A stretch of 39,380 nt of DNA from Acidobacteriaceae bacterium (GTDB lineage Bacteria > Acidobacteriota > Terriglobia > Terriglobales > Acidobacteriaceae). The notes below the pieces were generated by a model. That model searched no databases, was not told the DNA's origin, and saw nothing but the letters and a program-made list of their open reading frames with translations. Position 1 is the first letter of the stretch; each line of letters starts with the position of its first letter. Shown piece by piece: positions 16,553 to 26,175 of this stretch. Made by a program: the position numbers and the translations under genes. The stretch is taken from NCBI GenBank assembly GCA_003168355.1, contig PMSQ01000038.1:1-39380 (forward strand). Reading direction: 5' to 3'.

Positions 16553-18427
16553 TTACTCCACCGTGACCGACTTGGCCAAATTCCTGGGCTGATCTACGTC
16601 GCACCCTCGTCGGACGGCGATGTGATAGGCCAGCAACTGCAACGGAACGATCTCTAGAATCGGCGAGAGTTCTTCCGGCGCGGCAGGAACATACAGGACA
16701 TGGTCGGCGGCTTCTTTGATTTCTTCGTCGCCTTCGGTCGCCAGCGCAATTACCACGCCGGAGCGCGCTTTGACTTCCTTCAGGTTCGACATCGTCTTCT
16801 CGTACCTTAGCATCGAGTCGGCATCGTTCGCATCGCGGGTGGCGACGATGACCACGGGGAGGTTCTCGTCGATCAGGGCGTTGGGGCCGTGCTTCATCTC
16901 CCCAGCGGGATATCCTTCGGCGTGGATGTAGGAGATTTCTTTGAGCTTCAGCGCGCCTTCGAGAGCGATGGGGTAATGAATGCCACGGCCGAGGAAGAGA
17001 AAATCCTGGGCGCGCTGGAATCGTTTGGCCAAGTCTTCACACGCTTCGTCGTGGGTGAGGATGTTTTCGATCTTGCCCGGAATCAGCGTAAGTTCCTGGG
17101 CTGCGGTGCGCGTCTGGTCGGCGGTCATGACGCCGCGCACCTGCGCGACATAGAGAGCGAAGAGATAAAGAGCGGTGAGTTGGCAGGTGAAAGCCTTGGT
17201 CGATGCCACGCCGATCTCGGGTCCGGCGTGAGTGTAGATGGTTCCGGCAGCTTCGCGGGTGATCATGGAGCCGACCACGTTGCAGATGGCCAGGGTGTGC
17301 GAGCCTTTGGCTTTGGCCTCGCGCTGAGCGGCGATGGTGTCGGCGGTTTCGCCGGACTGAGAGATCACGAGCGTGATCGTGTCCGGGCTGACGATGGGAT
17401 CGCGGTAGCGCCATTCGCTGGCGTAATCGACCTCGACCGGGACGCGCGCGAAACTCTCGATCATGAACTTGCCGGCTTGTCCGGCATGCCAACTGGTGCC
17501 GCAGGCCACGATGTTGATCTTCTTGGCGGCGCGGAATTCGGCCTCGCTGATTTGCATTTCGTCGAGGAAGATGTGGCCGGTGTCGAGCGAGATGCGCCCC
17601 AGGGTGGTGTCGCGTACGGCTCGCGGCTGCTCGTAAATCTCCTTGAGCATGAAGTGCTTGAAGCCGCCCTTTTCCGCCATGATCGGGTCCCAGGTAACGT
17701 GCTGCACCTGGCGCTGGATGGGCTTGCCGTCGAAATCCGTTAGGTGCACGCCCTCGGCGGTGACCACGGCGAGGTCGCCATCGGCGAGAAAAAAGATATC
17801 GCGGGTGTGGTAGAGAATTGCGGGAACGTCCGAGGCCACAAAGTATTCGTCGTTGCCCAGGCCGACCACCAGAGGAGGGCCGTTGCGCGCGGCGACGATC
17901 TTGTTAGGCTCATCGACGGAAATCACTCCCAGAGCAAACACGCCGCTGAGTTCTTTCACGGTGCGGCGTACGGCTTCTTCAAGTGTGGGGCGGTGGCCGT
18001 TGCCGGTTTTGAAAAGGTGCTTTTCGATCAGGTGAGCGATGACTTCGGTATCAGTTTCCGTCGTGAACTGGTGGCCCTCTTCGATCAGCTTTTTCTTTAA
18101 GCTGAGATAGTTCTCGACAATGCCGTTGTGTACGACAACAATTTTTCCGGTGCAGTCGCGGTGAGGATGAGCATTTTCTTCCGTGGGACGTCCGTGGGTG
18201 GCCCACCGCGTGTGGCCAATGCCATAGGTGCCGTCGAGCGGCTTTAGGCGAATGGCTTCTTCCAGATTGCGCAGTTTGCCTTCCGCGCGCCGGAGCTGCA
18301 GCTTATCTCCATTGCCGGCAACGGCAATTCCGGCAGAGTCATAGCCGCGGTACTCGAGCCGTCGCAGACCCTCGATGATGATCGGAACCACTTCCTTCTT
18401 CCCGACATAACCAACAATGCCGCACAT
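16553..18427 (-). CDS. glmS: Glutamine-fructose-6-phosphate aminotransferase (isomerizing)
   Basis: GlmS makes glucosamine-6-phosphate from fructose-6-phosphate and glutamine, the first step to UDP-GlcNAc for cell wall and lipopolysaccharide. The 624-residue product starts MCGIVGYVG, giving Cys2 as the N-terminal nucleophile after methionine removal. It keeps the glutaminase motifs [15 protein letters not shown] and [19 protein letters not shown]. Two SIS sugar-isomerase domains follow ([49 protein letters not shown]). It ends [16 protein letters not shown], the standard C-terminus. GGAG lies eight bases before ATG 18427. It follows purS by 17 bases on the same strand, so the two are probably cotranscribed. 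No glmS ribozyme can be placed in that gap. Confidence 0.98.
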   Translation of the reverse strand: MCGIVGYVGKKEVVPIIIEGLRRLEYRGYDSAGIAVAGNGDKLQLRRAEGKLRNLEEAIRLKPLDGTYGIGHTRWATHGRPTEENAHPHRDCTGKIVVVHNGIVENYLSLKKKLIEEGHQFTTETDTEVIAHLIEKHLFKTGNGHRPTLEEAVRRTVKELSGVFALGVISVDEPNKIVAARNGPPLVVGLGNDEYFVASDVPAILYHTRDIFFLADGDLAVVTAEGVHLTDFDGKPIQRQVQHVTWDPIMAEKGGFKHFMLKEIYEQPRAVRDTTLGRISLDTGHIFLDEMQISEAEFRAAKKINIVACGTSWHAGQAGKFMIESFARVPVEVDYASEWRYRDPIVSPDTITLVISQSGETADTIAAQREAKAKGSHTLAICNVVGSMITREAAGTIYTHAGPEIGVASTKAFTCQLTALYLFALYVAQVRGVMTADQTRTAAQELTLIPGKIENILTHDEACEDLAKRFQRAQDFLFLGRGIHYPIALEGALKLKEISYIHAEGYPAGEMKHGPNALIDENLPVVIVATRDANDADSMLRYEKTMSNLKEVKARSGVVIALATEGDEEIKEAADHVLYVPAAPEELSPILEIVPLQLLAYHIAVRRGCDVDQPRNLAKSVTVE

Positions 18428-18444
18428 GCTGTAGCTCCAGGAAT

Positions 18445-18690
18445 TCAGTCTGCGAGGGAGCAGCGAAATTCTTCAATCACCGGATTGGTGAGTACTTCTC
18501 GAGCAATGCGCTCAACTTCGGTTTGCGCTTCTTCACGGCTTAGCCCGCCACCGAGAGTAAGCTCGAAATACTTTCCCTGGCGCACTTCCTCCAGACCCTT
18601 GTAACCCATCTTATCGAGCGCGCCATGGATGGTCTTGCCCTGGGGATCGAGAACGCTCTTCTTGAGCGAAACGTAAACGTAGGCTTTCAT
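18445..18690 (-). CDS. purS: Phosphoribosylformylglycinamidine synthase subunit PurS
   Basis: PurS is the small structural subunit that bridges PurL and PurQ in the FGAM synthase complex of purine synthesis. The 81-residue product has the family pattern: [20 protein letters not shown], then [20 protein letters not shown] and the end [14 protein letters not shown] 18690 is preceded by GAGG and by ATTATA (TATAAT on the gene strand) at 18701-18706. That is only ten bases upstream of the start codon, so the leader would be very short. purL and purQ are not in the window; pairing with glmS is unusual but both use glutamine-dependent chemistry. Confidence 0.93.
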   Translation of the reverse strand: MKAYVYVSLKKSVLDPQGKTIHGALDKMGYKGLEEVRQGKYFELTLGGGLSREEAQTEVERIAREVLTNPVIEEFRCSLAD

Positions 18691-18700
18691 GGAAGCCTCA

Positions 18701-18706
18701 ATTATA
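18701..18706 (-). promoter_or_regulatory. Possible -10 element of purS
   Basis: TATAAT on the reverse strand, ten bases before the purS ATG. No good -35 is found at 16-18 bases (the best is GTTAGG), so this is a partial promoter call. It implies a leader of only a few bases. Confidence 0.35.
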
Positions 18707-18786
18707 CGTCACCCGCTGTCACGCCTAACGTGAACAGGTGTGACCAAAGTGAGAACATGAGTGTGCCGAAGTCCCGAACGTTTTGC

Positions 18787-18815
18787 GGTTTGATCGAGGT
18801 CGCGGAGATCAAACC
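18787..18815. terminator. 9-bp hairpin downstream of the coiled-coil gene
   Basis: GGTTTGATC-N11-GATCAAACC is a perfect 9-bp stem lying 33 bases beyond the stop of the leftward small gene and upstream of purS. There is no U-tract, so it is a weak terminator candidate. Confidence 0.4.
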
Positions 18816-18848
18816 AGGTTCGGTGGGCGACTGGTCTGATCGTCCGAC

Positions 18849-19094
18849 CTATGCGTCGAGTTCCGCTATCTTGCGCTGCAGATCGGCTTGCGCTTGTTCC
18901 AGCATCGTGCGATGCCGCACATTCTGGCTTTGCTCGAGCTCTTGAGCCACTCTCTGAAGCGACAGCCGGAGGCTTTCTTTTTGGCGGAGCCGATCAGTCT
19001 CTTCCCGCGACAGACACGGCTTCTCAGGCATGCTTGTTCGGCTCGCATCTTCCTGTTGCGCCTCCACGGACTTACTTTCCCAGCCCCGGGCCAT
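18849..19094 (-). CDS. Small coiled-coil protein of unknown function
   Basis: The 81-residue product is highly charged and rich in Gln, Glu and Arg. The C-terminal two-thirds (LSREETDRLRQKESLRLSLQ, then VAQELEQSQNVRHRTMLEQA and QADLQRKIAELDA) is a continuous amphipathic helix with heptad-like leucines. The pattern suggests a helical hairpin. There are no membrane segments and no enzyme motifs. Similar 'LSREE...RHR.ML..a..dL..ki..L' proteins are, as far as I recall, seen in Acidobacteriota, but no function is known. ATG 19094 has no strong ribosome site. It is divergent from the sigma-54 activator gene and lies on the same strand as purS-glmS. Confidence 0.65.
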   Translation of the reverse strand: MARGWESKSVEAQQEDASRTSMPEKPCLSREETDRLRQKESLRLSLQRVAQELEQSQNVRHRTMLEQAQADLQRKIAELDA

Positions 19095-19316
19095 GGACAG
19101 ATTATAGCTTGGCCTATGGACTTCTCGAAGCGTCGCACAAGCCCGCGACGACTTTAGACGACCAACACCGCTCCCATTCTAGGGCGCCCTGTTTTACAAA
19201 AAACGAAACCAGAAAGATAAACGACGGCTGACCCGACACTTGTGCTTATAATCCCACCAGAAACTGCGGGCGGGTATGGCGGCTCTTCACGAGGGGGAAG
19301 GGTCGCAGGAGTTTTA

Positions 19317-22300
19317 ATGTTCCCCTTAGTTATGCCCAACTCTGCGGTGGACCTGCAGCGCTGCTCAACGCTGCTGGAGATAGCAGAGGTCGTGTCTTCT
19401 GGCTCCGAGCCGGACGAAATATTTGGCAGTCTCGCCTCGCGGCTACGCAGCGTTATCCCCTTCGACCTGGTCAACTTCGCTCGTTGTGAACCCGCCCGAA
19501 ACATCATGAAGATGTATGCGTGGGAGGGAGCGGAGTGGCCGCCCGAGCCCATGGAGATTGCGGTGGAAGAAGCCGCCGTCGGGGCGGTTTGGCGGAATCA
19601 AACCGTCCTATCCGTCGCTGATCTGTCAACCGAGAAGCGGTTCGAGCCGGATTTGCAATGGCTGCGTGCGCGCGAAATACGCTCCTACTGCGCGCTTCCC
19701 CTGACCACGTTTCACGAAAAGCTGGGCGCGCTCGGGTTCGGCAGCAAAAGGGCCCACGCCTTCAGCGCTCACGACGTTCAGTTCCTGCATCGCGTTGCCG
19801 AGATCGTCGCGCTTCGCGTAGACAACACGCTGGCTGAAAGTTCCCTGGTGGAAGAAAAGGCGCGGTTGCGCTTGCTAATCGATATAGGCACGGTTTACGG
19901 CAAGGCCTCCGATTTGCGACAGTCCGTCGCCTCCATTCTCGGATCCCTACAGAGGTGGGCGGCGCAGGACTATGTTGGCATTTACCTCTACGACGAGCTT
20001 TCCCAATCGTTGCGTTTGCACATGGCCGACCCACAATTGGCGGAGAAAATGGTTCCCCAGGGTCTGACCCCGATCGACGGCACACTGGCCGGACAAGCTT
20101 TCCGCAGCCGGAAGAGCGTGGTTCTCGATCATTCAGCTTTGTCCGGTGTCCCCTTTTCCTCGGTCACGCGTGGGATGGAGCTTGGGGTCAGGTCTCTCTA
20201 TCTGGGTCCTCTTCTTTCCGAAAAGGGTCCGTTGGGAGTGCTGAAAGTGGCGCGGCGCGAAGATCACCCCTTCTCCCCGCGAGATGTCGAACTTCTGGAA
20301 GATGTGGCGGCGACCGCTGTGCCGGTGATCGAGCGGGCTCGGATCGGGAAAGATCTCTCGCCGGAAGGAGGCTGGACGCGGGCTGGGCCAAGCCTGAGCC
20401 AAGGACTCGCATCGAGCGTCACTTCAGCACGCGCTGGCCAGATGCCGGGCTTAGCAACGGCGAAGGGCGCTGAACCTCCACAGGCGACCGATTCGGTTTG
20501 GTTTGGGGCAGCGGAAGCTTTGCTTGAGTCGGAACAGCTGTTGACCGCCTACTTCAACGCGTCCAATGTGGGGCTGTGCATTCTAGATAAGGACCTCCGC
20601 TTTCTCGCAATCAACCACACTCTGGCGAAGATGAATGACATACCTGCCGCCGCGCACCTGGGGAAGAGCGTCCGCGAAGTGCTGGGAGATTTCGCCGAAC
20701 TGGTCGAGCCACTCCTGCATCGCGTATTAGCGACCGGGCAACCCGTGTCGAATCTCGAAATCAGCTTCATGCTGCCCAACCGGACCGAGCCCGGCCACTG
20801 GATGGAGCATTTCATTCCCATCAAGGACGCGACCGGCAAGGTTACGCAAATCGGCGCGGTTGTGGTCGAAATCACCGAACAGAAGAAACTCGAAGAATCG
20901 CTCCGTGGTGTCTCGGAGACGTTGCGGGAAGAGAAGAAGCGGCAGCAGGTAATGATGGGAGTGAGCCGCATACTGGCCGCTAAGTGGGACGTGCGGCAGT
21001 CTTTTCCCCAGGTCTCCGCTTACCTGCGCCGGGTTCTTCGGCAAGAGTACGCTGCCCTTGCGTTGCAAGATGAAAAAAGCGGGCAGTTGGTCCGGCAGGC
21101 CATGGATTTTCCCTTGCGGAAGTGGCCGACGGGTGAAACCGAAATCACCGCCAAAGGTCCCGGAGTCAGAGCCTTGCGGGAACGCGCATCTCTGATTTTC
21201 AACCGGGACGAGATGCAAGGGTTCCATCCCGGGACTACGGATAACCTGCTGGCCGAGGGTCTCAAGTCGTTGTGTTGTGTTCCGCTGCTCCGGCCGAAAG
21301 GTCCAATGGGAGTTCTAGTACTTGGCAGCACCCGGGCAGACGCCTTTAAAACAGACGATCTGACCCTGCTGAACCAGGTTGCCGCTCAGCTCGCGATCGC
21401 TTTGGAGAACGCGCGGGCGGCCCGCGAGCTGGAGCAGCTCAAGAACCGCCTGGGGCATGAGAGACGCTATCTGGAAGGTGAAACCCGCCCCAAGCTGAAT
21501 TTTGAGGAGATCATCGGCGAGAGTCCGGCGCTTCAGCAAGTGCTCGATCAGGTCGCAGTCGTCGTCGACAGCGATGCCACCGTTCTGCTCCTGGGGGAAA
21601 CCGGAACCGGCAAAGGGCTCATTGCACACGCCATCCACCGCACCAGCAAACGTAAGAACAGAAATTTTGTCACTTTGAATTGTGCTGCGATTCCCACCGG
21701 GTTACTGGAGAGCGAATTGTTCGGACACGAGAAAGGTGCTTTCACCGGGGCGGTAAGCCAGAAGCTTGGGCGCCTGGAACTGGCTGATCATGGGACGCTG
21801 TTTCTGGACGAGATCGGCGAAATCTCTCTTGAATTGCAGCCCAAGCTGCTGCGGGTCTTGCAGGACAATGAGTTCGAAAGGCTGGGAGGGACGCGCACGA
21901 TCAAGGTGGACCTGCGCGTGATCGCAGCGACCAATCGGGATCTGACCAAGAGCGTCGCTCAGAAAGAGTTTCGCAGCGACTTGTTCTACCGCTTGCACGT
22001 GTTCCCGATTCGTCTGCCGGCTCTGCGTGAAAGGCGCGAGGATATCCCGGTGCTGGTCCGCTACTTTGTTCGGAAATTTACGGCTAGGATGGATCGCGCC
22101 ATTGAGACTATTCCCAGCGATACCATGAACGCCCTGATCAATTGGCATTGGCCGGGCAATGTAAGGGAGTTGGAGAACTTCATTGAGCGATCGGTTATTC
22201 TCACCGAGGGAACGGCATTGCGAGCGCCCCTGGCTGAGCTGCTGGCCCACGATCCCGGCGCGGAATCGCTCGAAAACTCAGAAAGAGAAATCATCCTGCG

Positions 22301-22442
22301 AGTACTGCGGGAGACTGGCGGAATGATCTCTGGACCCACCGGAGCAGCCCGTCGCCTCGGCATCAAGCGCACCACTCTGCAGTCCAAAATGCAGCGGCTG
22401 GGGATTACGCGCCAAGACTACTCAGATCAGGAACCGGATTAG
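19317..22442 (+). CDS. Sigma-54-dependent transcriptional activator with GAF-GAF-PAS-GAF sensor region
   Basis: The 1041-residue product is an enhancer-binding protein of the NtrC/FhlA class that remodels sigma-54 RNA polymerase. Sensor part: a GAF domain at about 15-170, a second at about 190-345, a PAS domain at about 410-525 and a third GAF at about 540-700. The AAA+ domain (about 725-955) has Walker [16 protein letters not shown], the sigma-54-contacting loop EKGAFTGA near 807, Walker [11 protein letters not shown] and [11 protein letters not shown] Fis-type helix-turn-helix closes the protein ([20 protein letters not shown]). ATG 19317 has AGGAG six bases upstream; a TATAAT at 19247-19252 may be its -10. 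There is no receiver domain, so the signal is probably a ligand bound by the GAF/PAS modules. Its target operon is not evident. Confidence 0.93.
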   Translation: MFPLVMPNSAVDLQRCSTLLEIAEVVSSGSEPDEIFGSLASRLRSVIPFDLVNFARCEPARNIMKMYAWEGAEWPPEPMEIAVEEAAVGAVWRNQTVLSVADLSTEKRFEPDLQWLRAREIRSYCALPLTTFHEKLGALGFGSKRAHAFSAHDVQFLHRVAEIVALRVDNTLAESSLVEEKARLRLLIDIGTVYGKASDLRQSVASILGSLQRWAAQDYVGIYLYDELSQSLRLHMADPQLAEKMVPQGLTPIDGTLAGQAFRSRKSVVLDHSALSGVPFSSVTRGMELGVRSLYLGPLLSEKGPLGVLKVARREDHPFSPRDVELLEDVAATAVPVIERARIGKDLSPEGGWTRAGPSLSQGLASSVTSARAGQMPGLATAKGAEPPQATDSVWFGAAEALLESEQLLTAYFNASNVGLCILDKDLRFLAINHTLAKMNDIPAAAHLGKSVREVLGDFAELVEPLLHRVLATGQPVSNLEISFMLPNRTEPGHWMEHFIPIKDATGKVTQIGAVVVEITEQKKLEESLRGVSETLREEKKRQQVMMGVSRILAAKWDVRQSFPQVSAYLRRVLRQEYAALALQDEKSGQLVRQAMDFPLRKWPTGETEITAKGPGVRALRERASLIFNRDEMQGFHPGTTDNLLAEGLKSLCCVPLLRPKGPMGVLVLGSTRADAFKTDDLTLLNQVAAQLAIALENARAARELEQLKNRLGHERRYLEGETRPKLNFEEIIGESPALQQVLDQVAVVVDSDATVLLLGETGTGKGLIAHAIHRTSKRKNRNFVTLNCAAIPTGLLESELFGHEKGAFTGAVSQKLGRLELADHGTLFLDEIGEISLELQPKLLRVLQDNEFERLGGTRTIKVDLRVIAATNRDLTKSVAQKEFRSDLFYRLHVFPIRLPALRERREDIPVLVRYFVRKFTARMDRAIETIPSDTMNALINWHWPGNVRELENFIERSVILTEGTALRAPLAELLAHDPGAESLENSEREIILRVLRETGGMISGPTGAARRLGIKRTTLQSKMQRLGITRQDYSDQEPD

Positions 22443-22762
22443 TACCCATCTCATCGGGTGCAAAGCCAGAATCTCGATGCGCATCTCCCTTTTTTTTTCT
22501 GGTTCTTCTAGCGGCGCCGGAGGAATTTCAAGTGCCGATTCATCCTCCATCTGCCGAATGGTCGGCAGCCGGCGGATCGTAAGCCTGGCGGTCTCCCGTG
22601 GTGAGCTTTTCTTTCTGTAAGTTGGAACGCATTCGCGCTGGGCCAGTCTGGAACGATGATTGCAGTGCCTTCCTCGATCGGGAAGGACGCCGGTGTGGTT
22701 TCCCGATCCCGGACGGGTTGCTCCCTTTCAACCGCCGCCCGCATGTGGATCAGGAGTGAAGC
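22443..22762. other. Gene-free stretch between the sigma-54 activator and FNR-like genes
   Basis: No convincing gene is seen in these 320 bases. There is a run of nine T at 22490-22498 preceded by the self-complementary GATGCGCATC (22477-22486). This may end the activator transcript, although the stem is poor. The right end must hold the promoter and the AGGAG ribosome site of the FNR-like gene. Confidence 0.4.
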
Positions 22763-23857
22763 ATGTTAGTGGCTAGGAACTATCAGCCGAGCAACTTAGT
22801 CCGCTTGATGCCGGCGCGGGCAGGCATCTCCGCGCAGGCCAGCCAGATATTGCGGAGCGAGGCGTGGCGTAGGGCGGTCCCGGAGCTGGGGCACGATCAG
22901 GTCCCCAGCAAAGCCAGCCCGGGGGAGACGGATCCGCTTTACCTTTTTGCCTGTCAGGTGGAGTGGGAACAGCGGGCCGATCCCAGTGCCGCGTGGGAAG
23001 TCATTTCCGGCGCGCGCAGTTCGAATCAGGACACGCGAGCCCACGCCCGGTCCCTGCTGGAACGTGTGCAGCGGCCCAGATCACCACTCCCGGAGGACAG
23101 CAGCACTGAGTACAGAGACCCACCACGTTCAAAGGAGGCAGGCATGAGGGCTCCCTACGGTCTCGACGTTATCGAGAGCTGCATGGGTTGCAAGGCGAGC
23201 CGCGAGGGCTTTTTCTGTCGTTTTTCACCAAATCTGCTCAGGTCAATCGACGGAGCCAGCTACCACAGCGTGATGCCTTCCGGCGCACTGCTGTTCGTAG
23301 AAGGGCAGACGCCGCGCGGTGTGTATGTTCTTTGCTCGGGCAAAGTGAAGTTGTCCACCACGTCGAAAGAAGGCAAGGTGTTGATCCTGAAGCAGGCTGA
23401 AGCCGGGGAAGTGTTGGGGTTGAGCGCCGCTATTTCTGACACCAACTACGAAATGAGCGCCGAAACCTCTACGCCCTGCCAGTTGGATTTTATCCGCCGG
23501 CAGGACTTAATGACCCTGCTGCAGAACGACAGTGAGGTGGGCTTTCGCGCAGCCCAGTCGCTTAGCCGTGAATTCCAAGGAGCATACCGCGATATTCACG
23601 ACCTGGTGCTGGCCCGCTCTTCCTCCGGAAAGCTCGCCAGACTGCTGTTGTCGTGCGCTCCCCAACCAAGCCAGGAATCGGACGAACAACGCTTGCGTTC
23701 CGCCATGACCCATGAAGAGATGGCGCAGCGCATCGGATCCTCGCGGGAGACGGTTACAAGACTCCTCAGTTACTTGAAGAAAAAAAGGCTCATCCGGCTT
23801 GAGGGATCGACGCTCGTCATTCGCGACCGGAGCGGGCTGGAGGCTCTGGCTGTCTAA
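22763..23857 (+). CDS. FNR/CRP-family regulator with four FNR-like cysteines and an N-terminal extension
   Basis: Residues 128-364 are a complete Crp/Fnr protein: a cyclic-nucleotide-type beta-roll (PSGALLFVEGQTPRGVYVLC ... GEVLGLSAAIS), a dimer helix and a winged helix with SSRETVTRLLSYLKKK. Cysteines 140, 143 and 152 (CMGC...C) precede the roll. Cys239 in AETSTPCQLDF aligns with the fourth cluster cysteine of E. coli FNR (ETSMVCEIPF), so an oxygen-sensitive Fe-S cluster is plausible. Residues 1-127 form an extra helical segment (LYLFACQVEWEQ ... ISGARSSNQDTRAHARSLLE) of unknown function. Two starts are well supported: ATG 22763 with AGGAG six bases upstream, and internal ATG 23144 with AAAGGAGG five bases upstream, which gives the usual family length of 237. 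A terminator follows. Confidence 0.88.
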   Translation: MLVARNYQPSNLVRLMPARAGISAQASQILRSEAWRRAVPELGHDQVPSKASPGETDPLYLFACQVEWEQRADPSAAWEVISGARSSNQDTRAHARSLLERVQRPRSPLPEDSSTEYRDPPRSKEAGMRAPYGLDVIESCMGCKASREGFFCRFSPNLLRSIDGASYHSVMPSGALLFVEGQTPRGVYVLCSGKVKLSTTSKEGKVLILKQAEAGEVLGLSAAISDTNYEMSAETSTPCQLDFIRRQDLMTLLQNDSEVGFRAAQSLSREFQGAYRDIHDLVLARSSSGKLARLLLSCAPQPSQESDEQRLRSAMTHEEMAQRIGSSRETVTRLLSYLKKKRLIRLEGSTLVIRDRSGLEALAV

Positions 23858-23868
23858 CTTTTCCCCCC

Positions 23869-23907
23869 GGAGGCCGGATTCGAAACTGGGACCGGCCTCC
23901 ATTTTTA
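23869..23907 (+). terminator. Rho-independent terminator of the FNR-like gene
   Basis: GGAGGCCGG and CCGGCCTCC form a perfect 9-bp GC-rich stem with a 14-base loop, followed directly by ATTTTTAT. It lies 12 bases after the stop codon of the FNR-like gene. Confidence 0.85.
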
Positions 23908-24020
23908 TGTGTGACAAGTCTGCCCGCATTCCCAGCCGAGCACAGTGAGTTAATTGGCAAAGTGCCTCTGGGGCGCCGGCCCCGTGAACCCGGGGGACCG
24001 CGGCTCCTGGAGCGGCAAAT

Positions 24021-24800
24021 TCAGAGCCCGAAAAGCTCGCGCAGTCGTTTTGTTTGAGCCCGGCTGACTGGAATTTCGCTCTGCTTCTTATCGTCCATGC
24101 GCAACTGATAGGAACTCTTGAACCAGGGCACGACTTCGCGGATACGATTGATGTTCACCAGGTAAGAGCGATGAGCCCGCCAGAACAAGCCCGGATCCAG
24201 GCTGGAAAGTAGCTCTTCCAAAGTGCGGCAGTTGGAATGCCCTTCCATGCCCGATGCGCCGGCCGTGACCACGGTAATCACGCCGTCCTCAATAGAGGCG
24301 TAGCAGATTTCCCTCTGGTCCACCAGAAACATTCGCCCCACAGCCTTGAGCAGGATTTTCGAGGTTTGCGGCTTTGGCGTCTGCAGCATCCGCACCAGCG
24401 CGTCGATTTTCTCCGCCGGCAATCCCTCCGCTCCCTGCTGAGCGCGGGCCTTCTGCACTGCCAGCGCAACCCGCTTCTTGTCGAAGGGCTTCAGCAGATA
24501 ATCCACCGCATTCACTTCGAACGCCTTCACCGCATATTGGTCAAAAGCCGTGGCGAAAACGATCTTGGGCAAGGGAATTTTCTTGTCGAGAAGTTTCTTG
24601 ATGACGCCGAAGCCGTCGAGTCCGGGCATCTGGACGTCGAGAAAGACGAGGTCAGGATTGTGTTCTTTGATGAGGTTGACGGCTTCGAGGCCGTTTTTTC
24701 CCTGCGCTACCAGGTTCACGTCGCCGGCGCTTTTGAGCAGGTAGGCGAGTTCATCGCGAGCGAGTTGCTCATCGTCCACGATTACCGCAGAAAGGGGCAT
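24021..24800 (-). CDS. LytTR-family response regulator
   Basis: The 259-residue protein has a receiver domain at residues 1-120: acidic pair Asp9/Asp10 in AVIVDDEQLARDE, phospho-acceptor Asp55 in LVFLDVQMPGLDGF, Thr84 and Lys104 in YLLKPFDKKR. A LytTR DNA-binding domain follows at about 150-255 (GVITVVTAGASGMEGHSNCR, LFWRAHRSYLVNINRIREV, QSEIPVSRAQTKRLRELFG). All phosphorylation residues are present. No histidine kinase of the LytS/YehU type is adjacent, so its partner is elsewhere. It is convergent with the FNR-like gene and has its own promoter region upstream of 24800. Confidence 0.93.
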   Translation of the reverse strand: MPLSAVIVDDEQLARDELAYLLKSAGDVNLVAQGKNGLEAVNLIKEHNPDLVFLDVQMPGLDGFGVIKKLLDKKIPLPKIVFATAFDQYAVKAFEVNAVDYLLKPFDKKRVALAVQKARAQQGAEGLPAEKIDALVRMLQTPKPQTSKILLKAVGRMFLVDQREICYASIEDGVITVVTAGASGMEGHSNCRTLEELLSSLDPGLFWRAHRSYLVNINRIREVVPWFKSSYQLRMDDKKQSEIPVSRAQTKRLRELFGL

Positions 24801-24911
24801 TCTGACTCCTGAGATCGGGCTCTCAGAAAAGTATAGCGACCGCGTTTTGCGGTCGTCAATGTGCCCGCTCCATCGTCCCTGTTCTTCCAGACAGTACGGC
24901 CCGCTCGGAAC

Positions 24912-25535
24912 TCAGCGCGGCTGCTGCATCATGCCGCCCATATCCATCTTCGTGAAGCCGGGTGGGACCTCAAACAAACTGGCCGGCTGTGTGCCCTCTT
25001 GAATGTTGCGCAGTTCTCCGCCGCTGTTCTTGCCCTGCCACTTCACCGGAAACCGCAACTTCGGGTCGAGCCAGAAGTGGCTGACCTCGCCGCTGGCATT
25101 GGTCGTCTCATATTTCACGGTGGCGCGCCCGTTGACCGTTTCATCACCCACCTTATGGCAGCTTCCGCCCTTGTTGGAGCCCACCTTCTGCCAATCGCCG
25201 CAGGCGTTCTCCACGTCGCCCGCCTGGAAGAAGGCATAGCCGAGCCGCTGGCCTTGAGACTGCGCGGGGATCTCCATATACATGTGCTGCTGCGCCATCA
25301 GGACCGTTGTAGTCTGGTTGGCGAAATTCATGATGACTGCGCCTCCGCCGCGCGGACTGCTCGTTTGCGGTTCGGCGCGCATCCTGTCCTTGGCGAAGTA
25401 GAGCTTGGCGGTAGTCGGAGTTCCCGGCTTCTGCAGGTCCACGATCTCCGCGGAGAATTCCGCCTGCGCCAGCGCGAAGGTACCCGCCAGCATCAGGACA
25501 ACAAAGCAAGAAGTACGGGCGATCAATCGAGGCAT
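24912..25535 (-). CDS. Periplasmic protein, DUF4412-like
   Basis: The 207-residue product has a signal peptide (RLIARTSCFVVLMLAGTFAL then AQAEF). The mature part is beta-rich, with the pattern AKLYFAKDRMRAEP, FANQTTTVLMAQQHMYMEI and NGRATVKYETTNASGEVSHF, ending in LFEVPPGFTKMDMGGMMQQ. This is the plan of secreted DUF4412/LolA-like proteins, in which a beta sheet holds a hydrophobic ligand; the function is unknown. ATG 25535 has AAGGAG seven bases upstream, so the 33-codon extension beyond it is not translated. It is a single-gene unit on the same strand as the LytTR regulator. Confidence 0.8.
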   Translation of the reverse strand: MPRLIARTSCFVVLMLAGTFALAQAEFSAEIVDLQKPGTPTTAKLYFAKDRMRAEPQTSSPRGGGAVIMNFANQTTTVLMAQQHMYMEIPAQSQGQRLGYAFFQAGDVENACGDWQKVGSNKGGSCHKVGDETVNGRATVKYETTNASGEVSHFWLDPKLRFPVKWQGKNSGGELRNIQEGTQPASLFEVPPGFTKMDMGGMMQQPR

Positions 25536-25683
25536 GTGGTCTCCTTTATTTTCGCAAAGCCCGCCGACACGCGTTCCGCACGTCTCGCGGCAAGAGCGCA
25601 GGAAGAATAACAGAAGTCCGTTGCTGGCTGACAACGTGCCGGAACAAAGTCAATCACCGGGAGCATTCGAATTCCATTCTGAT

Positions 25684-26175
25684 TCAGTGCCCGTTTTGGC
25701 CTTCAGGCTTGGACAGCTCCCTGGAGATCCATTTCGACAGGAACGTGCTCTCGCGATCCTTAAAGCCGAGCCTCCGGTAAACCTTGAGCGCTGTCGTATT
25801 CCGGCGGACGACCTCAAGATGAAGCGCCCTCACGTTCAGCGACCGGGCGGCTTCTTCCACAAATGCCATCGCCTTGCGACCCCAGCCCCGCCCGCGATAC
25901 TCCGGCATCAGGTAGAACTCGTCGACAAACGCGTCGCGGCCCAGCCACTCCAGGCTGTAGCCGAAAGCGATCACGACATAGCCAGCAGCCGCTTCGCCAT
26001 CCAGAATGAGCCACGCCCGGCCGAGGTCGGGATCGCGCAGCAACGAAGTCAAAGCCGCTCGAGCTTTCTCCTCGTCGAAGCCATGTCCGTCAAAGGCATA
26101 ATACGCCCGCATGAACTCCAACAAGGTGGCCGTATCGGATTCAGCAGCCAGGCAAAATAACGGCTCGGCGGTCAC
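25684..26175 (-). CDS. GNAT-family N-acetyltransferase
   Basis: The 163-residue product is a one-domain GNAT enzyme. It has the central strand DAFVDEFYLMPEYRGRGWGR with the acetyl-CoA phosphate loop RGRGWGR, then KAMAFVEEAARSLNVRALHL and the last motif NTTALKVYRRLGFKDRE. Its substrate is unknown. The GTG start at 26175 overlaps the thiolase stop (26172-26174), so translation is probably coupled. Upstream in-frame codons lie inside the thiolase gene and are rejected. Confidence 0.85.
   Translation of the reverse strand: MTAEPLFCLAAESDTATLLEFMRAYYAFDGHGFDEEKARAALTSLLRDPDLGRAWLILDGEAAAGYVVIAFGYSLEWLGRDAFVDEFYLMPEYRGRGWGRKAMAFVEEAARSLNVRALHLEVVRRNTTALKVYRRLGFKDRESTFLSKWISRELSKPEGQNGH

Noticed and set aside
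18428-18444. glmS ribozyme
   Set aside because: Only 17 bases separate purS and glmS, far too short for the ribozyme.
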